NCBI GenBank assembly: GCA_934553185.1
Contig: CAKTFF010000097.1
Span: 1 to 7,431 of the forward strand
Reading direction: 5' to 3'
DNA from: an uncultured Devosia sp.
GTDB taxonomy: Bacteria > Pseudomonadota > Alphaproteobacteria > Rhizobiales > Devosiaceae
Length of the DNA: 7,431 nt
This document shows positions 6,724 through 7,431 of the stretch, in pieces. A model generated the notes under the pieces. The model searched no databases. It was given only the letters and a program-made list of their open reading frames with translations, and was not told the origin of the DNA. The first letter of the stretch is position 1. Each line of letters opens with the position of its first letter. A program made the translations under genes and the position numbers.

Positions 6724-7431
6724 CATGTGCCTCCGCCGTGCCATGGAGGCCGCCCATCAGCAAGCCAATCTGCTCGATGCTGACCTCTCCCGTCGGTCGC
6801 GCCGGTGAAAGACGCCCCATGTTGATTACGGCAAGGGTATCGGCCAGAGCGCGCAATTCATCGAGATCCTGGCTGATCACCACGATGGCGGAGCCTGCTG
6901 CCGCCAGATCGACCAACGCCTGATGGATAGCCGACGCGGCCCCCGCATCCACGCCCCAGGTGGGTTGCGATACCACCAGGACGCTCGGCTTCTGCAGGAT
7001 CTCTCGGCCCATGATGTATTTTTGCAGGTTGCCACCCGACAGCGACCCCGCCGTAGATGCCGGTCCCAAAGCCTTGACGGCGAAGTCTGCAATAACCCGG
7101 CCGGTATAGGTTTTGGCTGCGCCAGAATTGATCAGGCCCATCATCACCATGCCCAGCCGGTCACGGGCGGTCAGCACCGAATTGTCGCTCAGCGTAAAAT
7201 CGCCGACTGCGGCATGACCGTTTCGCTCTTCAGGCACGGCGCAGAGGCCACGCTTGCGCCGCCCAGTCGTGTCGAGTTGGCCGATGCCATAGCCGTCAAT
7301 GGTGATCGCATCGCGGTCTTCACTGCGGATTTCCCCTGAAAGCGCATCCAGCAGCGCATTTTGCCCATTGCCGGCCACTCCGGCGATGCCGAAGATTTCC
7401 CCTTCACGCACCGTGAAGCTCACGCCATCAA
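6707..7431 (-). CDS. ABC transporter ATPase, second nucleotide-binding domain only (cut by the right window edge)
   Basis: About 240 C-terminal residues are visible; the frame runs open through the right edge, and homologues are double-domain proteins of about 500 residues. The visible part is the second nucleotide-binding domain. Numbering from the valine codon at 7423, it starts SFTVREGEIFGIAGVAGNGQ (2-21), a P-loop in which the usual GKS/T is GQN. It continues through VPEERNGHA (63-71) and an intact signature LSGGNLQK (128-135). The Walker B region is VLVVSQPTWGVDAG (148-161), and the switch region is VVISQDLDEL (181-190), where histidine would be expected. Serine and glutamine stand where the Walker B aspartate and catalytic glutamate would be. 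Degeneracy of this domain is usual for sugar/nucleoside ATPases with two fused domains, so it is not evidence of a pseudogene. A GTG at 7423 could look like a start, but the upstream codons (GAT, GGC) continue the normal family sequence. Confidence 0.92.
   Translation of the reverse strand, partial: DGVSFTVREGEIFGIAGVAGNGQNALLDALSGEIRSEDRDAITIDGYGIGQLDTTGRRKRGLCAVPEERNGHAAVGDFTLSDNSVLTARDRLGMVMMGLINSGAAKTYTGRVIADFAVKALGPASTAGSLSGGNLQKYIMGREILQKPSVLVVSQPTWGVDAGAASAIHQALVDLAAAGSAIVVISQDLDELRALADTLAVINMGRLSPARPTGEVSIEQIGLLMGGLHGTAEAHDAVPA

Noticed and set aside
7421..7423. GTG as a possible start of a short single-domain ATPase.
   Set aside because: The codons before it continue the normal sequence leading into the second domain, and the gene is clearly open at the window edge.

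Overview
The window is a GC-rich stretch in which every convincing gene lies on the minus strand. It therefore reads from the right edge (7431) to the left edge (1). Gene content and protein style suggest an alphaproteobacterium, probably of the Hyphomicrobiales (rhizobia/Devosia-like). The pointers are a BMP-type purine ABC transporter beside a cytochrome-c-tailed urate hydroxylase, a Tat-exported binding protein, and malate synthase G. The taxonomic call is inference from family resemblance.

Right block, 7431 to 3575: a four-gene ABC importer of the BMP/nucleoside class. In transcription order it has the C-terminal half of a double ATPase (cut by the window edge), two BPD_transp_2-type permeases, and a BMP-family periplasmic binding protein with a Tat signal. 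The genes overlap or abut, apart from 53 bp before the binding protein. A clear intrinsic terminator (stem 3532-3556 plus a U-rich tail) closes the block.

Left block, 3407 to 1: puuD (membrane urate hydroxylase fused to cytochrome c), guaD (guanine deaminase; its ATG overlaps the puuD stop by 4 bp) and glcB (malate synthase G, N-terminal 278 residues, running off the left edge). The 124 bp between the terminator and the puuD start (3408-3531) contains several short inverted repeats and is the likely control region. I could not find a convincing -35/-10 pair there.

Taken together, the window looks like a purine scavenging and oxidation locus. The transporter brings in a purine base or nucleoside. 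GuaD converts guanine to xanthine. PuuD oxidises urate to 5-hydroxyisourate, with electrons probably going to the respiratory chain through its cytochrome domain. GlcB condenses glyoxylate, the carbon end product of the allantoin/ureidoglycolate branch, with acetyl-CoA to give malate. Xanthine dehydrogenase and the steps from 5-hydroxyisourate to glyoxylate are not in the window and would have to be encoded elsewhere, perhaps just outside. I see no mobile element, CRISPR array, RNA gene or clearly novel system; the interest lies in gene arrangement and regulation. No gene-free stretch exceeds 300 bases.
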